DNA of 64,000 nucleotides from the NCBI RefSeq assembly GCF_037975245.1, contig NC_092562.1, positions 17,869,521 through 17,933,520 of the forward strand. Reading direction: 5' to 3'. Below, piece after piece: positions 35,683 to 49,679 of the stretch. Within the stretch, counting starts at the first letter, position 1. Every line of letters starts with the position of its first letter. The stretch comes from Apostichopus japonicus (lineage: Eukaryota > Echinodermata > Holothuroidea > Aspidochirotida > Stichopodidae). Under the pieces are notes generated by a model. That model worked only from the letters and a program-made list of their open reading frames with translations, searched no databases and was not told the DNA's origin. Position numbers and translations under genes: made by a program.

Positions 35683-35856
35683 ATGAGCATGGCTATACCA
35701 CTGGTGCAGGGGATGTGATGAGCATGGCTATACCACTGGTGCAGGGAAACTAATGAGCATGGCTATACCACTGGTGCAGGGAAACTAATGAGCATGGCTA
35801 TACCACTGGTGCAGGGGATGTTATGAGCGTGGCTATACCACTGGTGTGGTGATGGG
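35683..35856. repeat. 35-bp minisatellite, five copies
   Basis: ATGAGCATGGCTATACCACT starts at 35683, 35718, 35753, 35788 and 35823, an exact 35-bp period. Units 2 and 3 end in GGGAAACTA and the others in GGGATG-type sequence, so the array has sub-variants. There are no spacers. Confidence 0.9.
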
Positions 35857-35904
35857 GTGTGTCTCAAATTACTCTAAAAAATAAGTAAAAGTGGTTTTAG
35901 ATCT

Positions 35905-35910
35905 TTTATT
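35905..35910 (-). other. Possible polyadenylation signal of EIF2D
   Basis: AATAAA on the minus strand about 310 bases past the EIF2D stop codon. Another hexamer at 36201-36206 is only 12 bases after the stop, so the distal one is the more likely choice. Both are inference from the motif. Confidence 0.35.
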
Positions 35911-36217
35911 ACTCACTCATTTAGAAATTGTTTGCAGTCTGAAATACCAGGTGTAAAGAAACAACCAAAACACATAAATATTAATTTTACCTCAAAGATT
36001 ATTATTCAATATAACTCAATGTAATAATGCTGATATTTAAAGTCAAATCCCTTATAGAGACAAAACTAAGAGTTAAATTTAAAAAAAAAAATTGGATAAT
36101 ATGTGGAGTCACAATTCTTCCATCATCAGCCATCGTCAATACACTTCAGAACGGAAGATGGAAAAACAAAAAAAAGCCGATCTGATTTGCGGTTGAGTTG
36201 TTTATTTGTTGTTAAGG

Positions 36218-39200
36218 TCACCTCTTCTTACTCTTAGGTGCTAAGTCCAAACCTTGTACGAACCTTCTTGGAATCTCGTACTCTTCTGTGAATGCAGAAA
36301 GGAAAGAGTAACAATTCGTTTGCGAGCATCTTCACTCGCACTAGTCAAAGAAGTCAAAGTTCTGTCTCCATGGTAACGTCTCTCACACACATACAAAACA
36401 CATACATACAAAACATACCTTGAGCAGTCTTTTGCTATGGTTTGTAATAGCTTATTTACCTCAAGAAGGTTACATTACACATCCCAAACATGTATTTATG
36501 CTACACCTTACCTCCCCCCCCCCTTTCAATACATTATTCTTTAAGAGGGATGGATACTTTGGTGTTTGAAGTTCATTGCTTTAATAACAAAAGTGCTGTA
36601 ACAGTAGGTCAAGAGTCAAAGCTGATGCCATGTTTTATGCAGGAAATATTTAATTTTTTTAGTTGCTGGTAAGCAGCAGAGTAGAAGATGTTATCATAGC
36701 AATTGAATCAAAAATGATTTTGTTTTTCCTGACAAATATGTACGATCCTTCGTCCACAGACGGAAAACAACATTTCTACAAAAAGAATTGCATTTCTAGA
36801 ACAATGATTGCCAAACGAACATTCCAAAAATGTCACATTTTCAAGGATAATATATTTCAAATCCAAAAGTAAAACTACTGAATATTTTCTGCCATAATGA
36901 CATCACAAACTACAATATGTACTGTATTGCCATCCACCTCTTAGTGTATTAGAGAATATTACAGCTAGTTTGTCAAAATAGGTTAGAATCAATCGACCAT
37001 ATCTTGAGTTCAGAACAAGATATTGGGTTTTCAGCAAACAAGATAGAATAGTTCTCTCTTTACGATAGATGTTACATTCTTTACCGCCAAAATATCCCTT
37101 ATGCCCTTTATGGAAAGGCCGACCTTCACGGCAAAAAAATGTTTGACTACATATGCTATTTGCAGACTGAGAGTGGATGAAAAAAATCAACAGTATAAGT
37201 ATGATGCTGGACCTCACCCAATAACAGCTTGCTCAAATAGTTGATTTGGTTGCCCTGAACTCTGACCTCCTGGCCAGACTTTTGACCGTGTCCTTGGGAG
37301 ATGGTTGCACTGGCCGCGACCCCTATCTGTAGCCGATGGGCAAAATCTTTTATATCAATACCATACGGATCGAGATTCTGGATGACCGTCATCTGTGAAA
37401 AGGGAATGAGGAAGGGAGAAGTCAGAGGAAATGGTAAATTAAAAGAAAGTTGGAAATAATTAATGAATTGTGATCATGGCTATACTGGAGTGATCGGAAA
37501 CTATATGTGTGGTGTGCCATCACCTACCACAGAACTACAGGAGTGTGGTCTGATACAGCGGGAACCATCTCATGGAGAATTCATGTGAGGTCCAATAAGG
37601 GATGGGAAGGGAACTGAACCCTCCTCACATTCCTTGGATATTTTTTACGTAAAGATAGCTTTCTTGGTAACATTCAGAGATAACAATAATCACCACCACA
37701 ACCTTATATGATTCTGAAGACTCCAAATTCTAATGCTGTTTGTCCCCTGAACAACCAGTTGTACTGAACATCTGTAAAATGTTGTACAATGTTAAGAGAC
37801 ATGCCTTTTGTTCTTCCATACATTCTAGAGGAAAGATGAAAGAGAAACAATGTTTATTCCTACCAACTTGTTGCCAGCTTTTCTCTCTATTTTCAGACTT
37901 ATTGGTTTCAGTTTGCCTTTGATGACTGGTCTATTGGAAGCCTGTTCTGAAGGTAACATCTGGTAGCCAGAACTCATTTTAGCAAAACACCTGATGATGG
38001 AATACCCAAAGACACAAAAAAAGTGAGAAATAAATAAATAATAAATAAAGGATTAAGAGCAATATTTTCAGAGAAATACACCCGCTGGTCAGTTATTACG
38101 AAGCCCTGGTATAATTTTAAGTACTACTGGGCATGCTACTACAATATTAAAACCAGGAGGTACAACGATCAGCAAAAATTATCAGTGAAAGAACCCTGTA
38201 AATAGAACTTTACATGCATAACCATCTGACAGTACTATTTATAGAATAGATATGGAAACTGAAGGTCAAAGGTCAGAAAATAGATGTATAATTGAATTAG
38301 AATGTATTGACCTGTCTGTCTGTCATACCTTGTAAACACCTGATCCCAAGGTAAATGAGTTATGTAACCTTCTGACTTATCCATGATCGCATCATGTAAA
38401 TGAGGGTCAAGGATCACCTGACTGGGGAATAAACACAATGAGATAATTACTTAACACTTACATTTGTGAATATAATATAATTTCAGGAGAAACTCAATTT
38501 CTTACAATTTCAATGAGACAGTAGGGAAAAAATAGGTTTTTATCAACACCATATCATAATATAATCTGTAAATAAGTACTAGGTTTCTTTACGAGTGGCA
38601 ACTAGCAATAAGTCTTTAGACAACTTTACCTAATCCAAACCCTATAAGGGCTATCTACAAAGATATCTTGAACATTCTTGAGAAATTTTTGCAACCAACA
38701 AAATTGATTTGAATAAATAATTAGTGAGACAAATAACTTCAAATTCACTTTGAAGGTAACCCAATCCTCAATATTACATTCTAGTATTAATTTCCAGCAT
38801 CTGGTCTCTAGAATTTGGTGACTTAATTGATTGCATTATCAGTTCTACAGTGTAAACTGTGTTGAAAAATAATATAATATTTCTCTTTGTACTATTTTAT
38901 GCTTGTAAGTAAGTAATTATGAGAGATAATCAGTAAACTTACCTTCTGTTCAGTGGATCAACCAACTCATTTCTTTTTACGTATTCTGTCACAGCAGATC
39001 TAACTTCTTCTGCCTTCATCCACGAACCTTTCCTGAATAAATACAAAAAAGGAGAAGAAAACATCAAGTATGGAACACTTTCATTTGTACAATTTTCTTG
39101 CCCAGTCAATGGTATCTTCACCAGTCTACTTTCACCGATGTGTTAGACTCCGCCCCCCCACCCCATTCTCAGAGAAAGCCAAAAAAGTTATCCCACTCTC

Positions 39201-42200
39201 CCTCCCAACTACCTCCTTGTCATATTTAAGCTTTGGCAACACACCTTGTTTGCAGGTTTAACCGATTATGTAGCAATTATCATAAAATACTAAAGAGTAT
39301 CCAAATGCTTGCATCTTATTTATTTTAATATTCTTACATTCCTTAGTATAGAAACTATCCGGTCAGGGAAACCACTAATCCTTCAACTAAATTCCCCACC
39401 CCCCTTCCCCTTCCCAACCCCTCTACTAATTGTAGAGTACTGTAAACAGAAAGGTAACTAATTCTCATTCAGGCAAAAGAGTCACCCCTGCACTGAACCC
39501 CCCCCCTCCATCCTTCCTCACCCTCAGACTACTAACTGTAAATTACTGTATACAGAAGGGTAACTGATGTTTATGCAAAGTACTGACTAATTGTGCCATC
39601 TGGGGAAAACTTCTTCGACTGTGTAAAGTATATTGCTCAAGTAACTGGAGGAGCAGAGGTGGAATACTGTTAATGGCTGAAAACCAGATACATCAGTATT
39701 CCAGAGACGCATTCCTGGCCACAGCGATACTCTTCGGTAAGAAAGCAAGATTGTGCAGCCAGACATGGTAGGAAATGTGGAAGGACCATTCACCTGTATC
39801 CCATTGGTTCAAGAACACGGGCCATGGCTGAGGTTACGCTGTACATCTGGTGTAACGTGCCTTGCCAACTACCTTTGGTGTCATTGCTAGCCTCCTGGGG
39901 TATATGAAACTTTCTTTCCTCCTTCACATCTTCCGAAAAGACATTTTCAGGAATTTGAAATTCTAGCAAGCTATTGGTAGAGACACGAAGATAAAAGGAA
40001 CAAGATGTGTGAATAGCTAAATTATCTCTCATCTTAACAGGTTGAAAGGGATTTGAATGAAAAATTCAGTAAAATTAAATCGATATCAATGGATGACCTG
40101 TTAGCCTGGTGACATTCCTGTTAGCCTTGTGACATTTCTGTTAGCCTTGTGACATTTCTGTGAGTCTTGAGACATTCCTGTGACTTTGTGACATTCCTGT
40201 GAGTCTCCAAATTTGAGATAAAATGTTGAATTGAAACCCACCAGGCATGTAAGTTGTAATCCGTAAGCCCTTACGGGCTTCTCCCACATTTGGGGTCCCT
40301 AAAACATTGTAAAAAAATAACTGTTGATTATTATTATTATTATTGCAACATTCCTGTGAGTCTTGAGGCATTCCTGAGAGTCTTGAGACATTCCTGTGAC
40401 TGTGTAACATTCATATGCATCTTGCCACTGCTATGAGTTTGTGACATTCATGTGGGGAGTGGTGACATTCATGTGAATTTTGTTATTGTCAGGCACATGC
40501 TTATCTAGAAAAATATTTTAAAGTATGTTTAATTAACGACGATGCCTCAGGGGTTTCATCATGTCATTGACATAAAGTGAAACCCCCACGGTTCACAAGT
40601 GACAGATAACCAGCAAACATATCTCAGGTTCTATTCTTTGTCTGTTGCAAACCGTGGTGAGTTATTAATTCCGGATGGTGATAAATGAAAAACTTAAACA
40701 GTTAAAAAATAAATAAATCTTTTTATCTAGAGTACATTCTTCAGCAAATGAAAGTGAGCAGTTAAAACTTAAAGAAAATGTGACGTTTACTATTTGCTAT
40801 ATATCAGTTTTGCTAGTTTAAAAAAAAATTGAAAAGAAAAAAGGTACAAACACAAAAATAATAAAATAATAGTAACCAACAATCATTGGCAAACAAGTAC
40901 TTACTCGTTGTGTCTACGATCAAAGTTTACAAGACTGTCAACACCTCTGGACGTTTCTTTAACTTCAATCAAGCCTTTACTTTCTGCGTACCCTAGAAAC
41001 TTGTTCAACTTTTTGTAACTAGACTTTTTAACATCTAAGTTCATCGATGGTGGACTGTATTAAGAAAAAAAGAAAACAGATAAAGATAAATGAGAAAGAG
41101 TAATATTTTATACTTTAGCAACTTTTAGGGTGATTTTTGTGGGAAAAAAATTGCAATTGTTGACAACTTTGAACCCTTTATAGCAGAGGCAAGGGATGAA
41201 TCATGATTCGTTTCTGGTCACTGATCATAATGAGGTACTAGGTCATATCAAGGTATTGCTGTTATAGGTTAACTTACCAAACAGATCTCATGTGTGTTCT
41301 GTATAAGATGATGGTGGTCATCGGTAAATCCGATGCTTTCACTTTTGTCTTCAGACTATGAAGGAGGCATTGATAGAACAAAGCATCCATTTGTTCTGGA
41401 AGTAAAATAAAAACAATGGAACTTATGCGGGGATTGGATTTTGGTTACTCATGAGCTGTTTACTGATAAACACTTGTCCGGTTGGCTACAGTTCACCCTG
41501 TGTCATTATTGCCATCTTAAAAGCAAATCCCTCTGGTTGTATTTTTGTATGCCAAAAATAGCATAGATACAAATTGTGGTTGAGTTGAGATGAGCCCAGT
41601 TAGGGTGGGCTGAAGTAGGCTGGAGTAGGCTGAGGTAGGCTGGAATAGGCTGAGGTAGGCTGAGGTAGGCTGGAGTGGGCTGGAGTAGGCTGGGGTAGGC
41701 TGAGGTGGGCTGAGGTGGGCTGAGGTAGGCTGAGGTGAGTTCAAGTTTTTTTATTCTTCCATGGTTTCTAAGTTCAAGTTCAAAGTGATTACTCATAGGC
41801 AAGTTATACAGAAAACAATCATAAGTACATTTACCTTCAACCTGACATGGTGGGCATGAACAATCCATATGAGAGGCAATCCTCCTGTCACATTACACAT
41901 TAAATACAATAATTCTTTGTGTAGAAGATAACAGCTGCTCCACATTAATTAGTTGATGATACATACTCAGAATTATAATCAACAACAAAAAAGTGACGAA
42001 AAAAAAGTCAACATTAGTTAGACAAACAAAAAGAATACATAAATAAATAAACAACCTTCCAGCATAGGCATTGAAAAGTGTCTTCACATCATTGTTCGAG
42101 ACAGCAAACATTGCAAATGTTATGAGGTATCAAGAAGATTAACAATAGCATAAGTCAAAACTTATGAAGAATATCTTCCCTGATGACATCACAGATCACT

Positions 42201-45200
42201 CACTGTGAGGAACTTCCTGAAGTAGGGAAAAGTTTAACATATATATACATTCAATAAACCATACCTCCAGTTAGGGACAAGATATCAAGTCAGGCATTAA
42301 AAATCCTGAATATTTTTCATTTTTAATATAAGTTTCACATAATCTGCCACCAGAAGATCCCTCTATTAGCCTTTTAACATGCAGATATCACACCACTAAA
42401 ACTGTTAGTGACACCATAATGGAAATTTCATTTAATAATTGATATTAATATTTACCGACTGGTGATAAGGATTCTCCTTCTTCTTCCTCTCCATTTTCTG
42501 CATCCTTAGCTAGCTGTTCTGCATTCTCCAATGCCTCCTCCTGAGTGGCCACTCTATTCTCCAAGGATAGAGAATCCAGTTTAAGTTCCCCAGACTCTTC
42601 CTTCTCTGCCAAATTGTCAGTTAGAGATGCTTCTGGACTCTCGGTTGACTCTTGGCTTTTGAGATCTCCTGGTGGAATGTGAGGCGGGGTAGACTTATCT
42701 CCCGCTTCCCTATAAAAGATAGGATTTTATACAAAACAAAAGTCAATGCAATGTGCTGGTCTTCCGGTCATCTCCTACTATTTTTTTTTTTTTTTTTGTG
42801 AAATAGGTTAGAAATATGATTTAAAGGAAATGTGGTATGGTAAAATTTCCCACTTCCTTGTGGGATGGATTAATGAACAAGATGAAAATGCATAATGAAA
42901 GTGGGGGTGGAAGGTGGAAGTGCTGGGTTTACCCCTTGCACACAAAAAAGGCTGTGGCAACCCTTACCTATGTCCATTTTACCCATGAGAACACATGTGA
43001 AAAAACCTACACTTCTGGAACCAACTTCACACTTAAACTTGAATGTTCAATAACATGAATGTTCAAAAACTGGAATGTTCAATAACATGTTAAAATGTAT
43101 GGATAACCTGTGACAAAGTTTGAAAAAGTGTGTGTTTATATCTGTAGTAAGCCCAATGGGTTTCTACTCAAGGAAACATGCAGTAAAAAATTGTTTGAAA
43201 ATTCTGTGTCACACAATAAGTCTGCAATTTCTGGGGCAAGTTCACACCTAGTCATGCATTGGATATTTTGTCACAGTCTGTTGGAGATTTTTGTGTCGGC
43301 CAGTGTTATGGTCTTTCCACACTTTTTCTTACAAAAAGAAAAAAAAAAGGAGTAATAATATTAGGGAAAGGGTGAAAACTTGCATTCTTGTGTCAGTTTT
43401 CACCAAAGATATGTATTTCCATGCCAAAATAAATTATATGATTCGATGCGATAGTCAAAAAATTGCCACATCCAAATTTGAAACGAGTAACATGCCTTCT
43501 TTCCTCACTCATTGCAGACTTTGTGGATGAAACAATAAAGTAAAATGCAAACTTGAGGAGACTTTTCTTCTACCTCCTTTTAGAACTGGACACAAAAACC
43601 CCACTCAAAGTAACTGCAAGTCAGGAGAGGGGGAAGCGAGGTGAGGGGAGGAAGGAGAGTGGGAGTGGAGGGAAGGGGATGAGGGGGGGTCTAATGTATC
43701 TCTCACTGCCATCTGAAATGGATAACGATACATGAAGTATACATAAAGTAGTTACTTGTGACAAATTGAAAACTCTGAGATTCCAAGTCAGGATTTGTAT
43801 AAATATATACATATGGAACAAGAAACGTACCACAAATGATCTCCGAAACAGTGTTTGACAAGAACCCCTTTGCCTTTCATTCCACAGCTGGTCATGTCAC
43901 CGCTTGCCATCGACGTGCTCCCCACAGCCATGGCTGCGGCATTGCCTTCCAGATTCACCGCACATGGACGATTTCTCACAAATTCGGGCAGTCCGGTATC
44001 CGGAACCACCACTCCAGGTAACATTAGATCTATGAGTTGAAAACAAAATTATGCTTTTTGTAGGATTCTCGGAATTAAAAAAATACTCACAACATTTGTC
44101 ATGTTTAGTTTTTTCCATGATGGAGAAAGTACACACAGAAAATAAGGTTAATTGTATATAAATATTCAAAAGAGAATAGTAGAAACTCGGGGCTTAATAT
44201 GACAGAACACGACTTGGATGAGAAAAGAAGCAGAAGACCTAGAAATGCTTCTAACTATCTATACATTGATATCTGCTATCACGAAGAAGTGTGTTTGTGA
44301 ATTCTGAGGTTTAGCAGAACATCCTGGAGAGTTTAATTTAATGCTCAAATTGTGTGTATAGTGTTTACAGAAGTTTTTTTAATCTCTGAATTTTGTCTCA
44401 TATAGAGTATCATGGATCCTGTGTACAAACCTGCTATACATCTTTGCGTTTGTATAGCAACTTTGCTCATATTGTGTAGCATATTGCAATGCAAAACTGG
44501 ATAAGTTTATTCACTGGACTTCACAAAATTATATGAATCTGTTGTGGCATTGGTGCAACACACTTACAATATATATTTGATCAAGTGTATTTGAAAGTTA
44601 CACGTACTGCTAATAGAATCAATTCTTTGGGATGTGAGTCCAGCATGTCAACAGTATTTTAAGTATTAAACAACAAATACAACAATGAACATCAGTGTAA
44701 ACATTTCCCACAAATGTTGTCCCTAACCTAGAGAAACAAAAGTATTTTATATCAGTCAGAATTCAAATTATCTTCAAGGCTTCAACGAAAACATTAAAAT
44801 CCCTAAAATTTCAATTGAATGACTGATGTAAAACCTCCATTAGCATATTTGACGAGCCATACTTGATTCATGTCAATGGAAGGGTTTGCGTGGTCATTTT
44901 GAGCACCTTGCACAATCTAGAGGGTGATAAGATTTGCAAGATAGAAAACAAGACATTAAACCACTCAGGCGCGTAGCCAAGGGCGCGAAGGGCGCAGCCG
45001 CCTCCCCTTGAGCATATTTTTATTTTTTTATTTTATGTTTTTAGGATATCGCTAGTAATTTCAAAAGAGAAAATGCTGAGATGACTTACAAGGCCTGGGA
45101 AGTGCCATTTCCAGCAATCTGGGAGGCATTTTCAGCCAAAATTTTCTTGTACGCTTCGCGCCAACCATGGTGGCTCTACGCTTAGATAGTTAACAATGCC

Positions 45201-47019
45201 GTAACTACGGCTCTGATAGTTTGCCAACATTTTCGCCCCTTCCTTGGCAAATTCCTGGCTACGCACCTGAAACCACTAGCATTACATTAATCTCTTTTCA
45301 TCACAGATCCACAAAATGAGGATATGAGGTTACATCTTTGAACTTGTGAATGAGAACTCTTACAATATGACAATTACAATTTCTAACTAATTTCTAACTA
45401 AGCATCTACACTATAAAGTAGAGTTTCTGGTGGTATCACTTGGGGAATCTAGCCTTACTCAGAAAGTATTTTATTTTTTATTTGTAAACTTCAAATGCGT
45501 CAAATTGAATGTACATGCTGCATTCTGTTTGGACATTACAGCCTTAATACTGTCATATTTCTAAGTTAACAGTACTTAGTGTATGACTGTTGCTCTTCTG
45601 TGAGAAAACACTTTCCAAATCTATTACTCACCTGCCCCTTTGGCTAACTTTTCAAAGACTGGCGGCCACGTGCTCAACGATGGAACTAGATCAGGCAGTG
45701 ACCAGAGGATGTACACTGGTAACAGAAAAACACATACATACATGTGATGAAAAAAGTGAAGAGTATATGCCAAGGAGAGGTTGAAAGTGGAGGGTAATCG
45801 GACAAGAGGGAGCCGTGGCGGGTGGGTGGCTGGAAGGGTGGGTGGGGGAAGGTCGGGGATTATTTGATAATGCTGAGGGGTAGAGGTGGATCCATGCAGT
45901 GGGCCTTGGAGGGAACAGAGAAGCAATATCTGGGCACGATGAAGTAACACGACCCAGACAGAGATGATTGAAATTAACAACAATAAGCTGTCTATTCAGA
46001 GAATAAGTTCCACTGAATTAAACCTTGTAGTTCTACCTACATTGCCAATAGTTTGGTATAGATCTAGATCTGATCAATTATACAACATTCTCCCTTTTTT
46101 CAGTTGAACCTGCTTGCAGTAAGGTAGGTATGCATAATATGTAGATTTAATTGATACTGCTGCTACAAAAGACAAAGCAAAATATTCTAACGTCAACAGA
46201 AGATATTCACCAGTAGGATAGAGTCGCTCGTTACACTCGAAAAAGAGAGGTTGAGATTCGAGGAGGTAAACCAGAATGTCTTCGCCTGAATGCGTGGTGA
46301 GCTTCATCACGTTGACAGTCATTTTGTTTGGAAGAATATCAGCCATGACTTCGGGAGTCAGGACCGGAAAGCATTCTGAAAGTCTTCCTTTCAAGTGGCG
46401 TCTAAAAGAGAAAAGTATTTTTTCGTTATCTTTCATCAATGGCGAGTGAATTTTTCGCCACTTGTTTCAATCATCTTGTGGGGCCTCTACTTATATGTTG
46501 ACAGCAAAGAACATTCAGAGGTAAAAAACAATGTTTGTATTTAAAAGCAGCATTTGGGTTCATTTTGATAACCTTTTTTTGATGCCATGCCACACCAATG
46601 TCTCATTGCAGATTAGGTAATTAGTTTGACTATCGGAGTGTCATATAATGAAGTACAAGTGGTGAATATTTATATCTTCCAATCTCCATATATGTACGTG
46701 TACATGATGGTGACTTCAAGCAGTACGTAATATCAAAATAATTAAAATAAAAGAAAAGAAAGAGAAGAAAAGTATAATTGTAAATATTAAATGATATCCA
46801 ATCCACAGATGAGGTGATAATATCATTTCCATTTTTTGCAGTATTAGAGTCCAATATTAGAGTCCCCAATTATAGACACACACAATAAACAGAGGAAAAA
46901 GAGACAGCCACACCAAAGAAAACAACATGAAAACCATATTAGTTAATATCTTAAATACAGTACCTGTCAGAGCCCCTCATGTTGGTATTTGACTTCACAT
47001 GAAACGGTTTTCGAAACAT
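36218..47019 (-). CDS. EIF2D: Eukaryotic translation initiation factor 2D / ligatin (complete, 13 coding exons, 593 aa)
   Basis: Cytosolic factor that delivers or releases tRNA on the 40S P site, in re-initiation and recycling. Coding exons in transcript order: 47019-46964, 46401-46211, 45715-45632, 44029-43831, 42709-42456, 41395-41278, 41054-40905, 39970-39794, 39032-38943, 38421-38329, 37990-37864, 37392-37218, 36285-36218; all phases agree. It begins MFRKPFHVKSNTNMRGSDRR, like human. Order: DUF1947-like N-terminal domain; PUA region with GMKGKGVLVKHCFGDHLW; acidic linker (about 177-261) with EEEEGE; winged-helix region EQMDALFYQCLLHSLKTKVK; SWIB/MDM2-like region with KGSWMKAEEVRSAVTEYVKR; C-terminal SUI1 domain with VRVQGNQINYLSKLLL, ending APKSKKR. 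Human is 584 aa, so the length is normal. For the exon at 38421 the acceptor CCCCAG|TCAG was chosen over the AG four bases downstream because only it keeps phase. Confidence 0.96.
40100..40480. repeat. GTGACATTCCTGT-type minisatellite in an EIF2D intron
   Basis: Units of about 17-20 bp such as TTAGCCTTGTGACATTTCTG and TGAGTCTTGAGACATTCCTG occur at 40100-40205 and again at 40345-40480, split by about 140 bp of other sequence that includes a short ATT run. Confidence 0.75.
41583..41740. repeat. 10-bp GGTAGGCTGA-type minisatellite in an EIF2D intron
   Basis: About fifteen units of GGTAGGCTGA, GAGTAGGCTG or GAGGTGGGCT. The minus strand frame through it gives a proline-rich pseudo-peptide, which is not coding. 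Confidence 0.85.
44966..45269. mobile_element. 304-bp hAT-like MITE in an EIF2D intron
   Basis: The ends are CAGGCGCGTAGCCA and, reading inward from the right, CAGGTGCGTAGCCA. Perfect 8-bp duplications AAACCACT flank it. The interior carries the core block (GCGCCAACCATGGTGGC and neighbours) shared with the elements at 19945, 60445 and 60805. Confidence 0.82.
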
Positions 47020-47961
47020 TTTGGTGAAGTATTCGTTGAGTGTCTTAATTTCAATCTGTGAACTAAACAGTAATTAGGATTTAAAAATAAATTAATTTAA
47101 AAAAATTTCATGCAGTATTTCAATTCAAACTGGTCATACTACATATAAATGCATGACTGAGTCCTCCTGTGTCATATTTGTGATTGTTTTAAGTATCCAG
47201 ATTGGCAGTGAGCCATCATCTCTACCTAATGATAGGAAATTCATTACATATATAAATGTTTAAAACCTGATAGCTGAGAGAAACTGATCTACTATTATGC
47301 TAGTTGTAAGTTATACATAATGGAATAAATTCAATTCACTTCTCAGGGTAATTTGAATCAATCTTAAAATAAGTTTAATTTAATTTTACATGAATTTATT
47401 ACCATGGAGCCAAACATAGTCACACAATGCTTGAACTTTTTTTTAATAAATACTACTGCACTATATGCTTGCATTGCTTATAAAGCCATGACCACATAGC
47501 CAATTGTAGCATTCTTGTGTCAGTTTTCACCTGTCATGCATTTTCATACAAAAGAAAACACTGATGTTTCCACATCCAAATTAGAAATGAGAGACACACC
47601 TTTTTTCATAACTCAATGTGGACTTGATTAAAAAATACAACGTTAATGCAAACCTACGGAGACTTACAATATACTGTTTGATACACCTGATTTAATTGAC
47701 CTAACATTATGTCAGAGATTTTTAAGTTATATGTGCACTAATTCAATTCACAATACATCTAAAGGTTACTGATAATGTGTTCACCCATTTGACTGAACTT
47801 CTTTTTTTTCAAGAAAAACAAAGTCTACTACAAGTATTAAATTCTCACTCATGCACCATGACCACGCAGCAAACGCTGACAGTGTAGTCACACAAGAAAC
47901 TTCCTCCGGACTTTTGTGATCATATGATGTATGTGAAGGCTAATGTGTAAGTCCTCAAAAT

Positions 47962-48525
47962 GGGACAAACTAAAACGAATGACAGTGGACAGCGAATGAC
48001 AACGAATGACAACGAAGGACAGTGTTGAGTGGAGAGATAGAATGATTAACGGAGTGGAGTAAATGCGGTTATCAGTTTTCTGCGTAAAAATGATTTGAGG
48101 AAAATTGCATGTTACGTGGTTGCAGGGTTTTTGTGTAATTTACGGATAGAAACCACAGGGAAAGTTTTTGTGTGAGAATGCTCTTGAGTGCTGTGCTTTT
48201 TACCTCTGTAGATTTATATATAACTGAAGCCGTTTCAAGATTATAGTATTGTAAGTTTCTAACAATTAATATCGGAAAAATGACGTTAAATTTACTTTCT
48301 AAAATCTAACTGACAATTTCGCTTAATATAAGGTGCGTTTTAATCTTGTCCGTACTATACTAGATCTAGATACCCATGAAGTCTGAACTGTGATATCCGG
48401 TTGAAGCAAATGTCTGTGCTGGCATTACTGTCATTCGTTTTAGTCAACGCATTTTTTTAGTGTGTAAAACATATTGTCATTCGTTATGTGTACCCCAAAT
48501 TTTGTCATTCGTTTTAGTAACACCC
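47962..48525. mobile_element. MITE copy 2 (8-bp TSD) upstream of EIF2D
   Basis: Same orientation, ends and interior as the element in ORC1 intron 1, but 564 bp with several small deletions. The flanks are perfect 8-bp duplications, CTCAAAAT. It lies about 0.94 kb upstream of the EIF2D start codon. Confidence 0.85.
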
Positions 48526-49679
48526 CTCAAAATGCTTACCCCATCAAATGACTGTGTAGCTGACTACCAGTACAAGGCTGTAACAGAGGTCAAGACTGCT
48601 TTACAGTTGCAGTGTATATTTCTGTTATGTGCAGTAGTGTTGCATACCAACTTGCTAATATGGAATGTAAGCATTACATAGTAGGAGTAAATTGAGCCGT
48701 GATGTAAGTGTAACTTCAGAATCAAATTCAGTCATAGTGCAATATGGAAATAGGCTAGGCCTAGGCTAAGTATGTTATGGTATTATAACAAAGTAGGTGT
48801 ACTTGATAGACATGGACCACCTAGACTAGTCCTTTTAATTTGATATTCGTCTTTAAATGTTAACAATTTTCACGTCATGCGAACCTTCTTACGATAGCTG
48901 TCTTCTGTGTGGAAAGGTTGTTTCTACGACTCTACTAACTTCCTGAGAGTACAAAGATATTCTTACTGTACTGTAGTGTTACCGCAAAGTATTAAATATC
49001 ATTGGAACCGATTCCGCAAAACCTATGTCACGTTGCCAATTACGCAATCGGAGTGAAACCCATGTCAGTTTTTTGACTATTATTTAATTCAAGAATATGC
49101 TATATTGGCAGGCTAGAGGACTTAATTTTCAGTTCCGAGGTTTGCCGTTATCCTGCAATCAGCTTTTATGGATCAGATATGGGCAGTGGGGGAAATCCAC
49201 TTAGTTTTACGGGAAATCATGACATTTGTTATGCAGCGCTAATAATAGCGGAACATTTACCTTTAGTTAGCTTATATTCGTTCAGATGTTAAATATCAAA
49301 CCCCAAATGTATAGCGGTTGGAATTTGCACAATAATCACTATGTATTTTGGGGGTTAGAAAATTGTAAATCGCGTTCATGATTGTGAAAGACAGGGCAGT
49401 GACAGGCTTGTATGATGGTCGCTCATGTCCAAAAGTTGAACACATGTTTTGCTATTAACCTATTAACATTCTTCCTCGCTGCGATAGGCCTATTCGAGTG
49501 TCTGATTGAATATTATATAATGTCGGAGAATAATATGCCAGTGAAAAGACATGTCCTCCTGAAAGGTATTTTTAAAACACCGTGTCAGCAAACTTAGAAT
49601 CCACCGACCAAACTTTTGAGTCAATATTGAATAACCTTAAGGGTATATCTCCTTCCGAGGAGGCTCAATGTACTGAATA

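Larger units (their letters stand above)
34426..36217. other. Tail-to-tail intergenic region PRPF38A / EIF2D
   Basis: Holds the two 3' UTRs, a poly-G run (about 35632-35645) and a 35-bp minisatellite. No coding exon is supported. Confidence 0.6.

Noticed and set aside
35683-35856. CRISPR-like array
   Set aside because: The 35-bp units abut directly with no spacers, in a eukaryotic genome. It is a minisatellite.
40101-40410. Minus-strand open frames with TRLTGMSQ-type repeats
   Set aside because: Caused by the GTGACATTCCTGT minisatellite in an EIF2D intron.
41506-41868. Proline-rich protein on the minus strand
   Set aside because: The frame is produced by a 10-bp tandem repeat inside an EIF2D intron.
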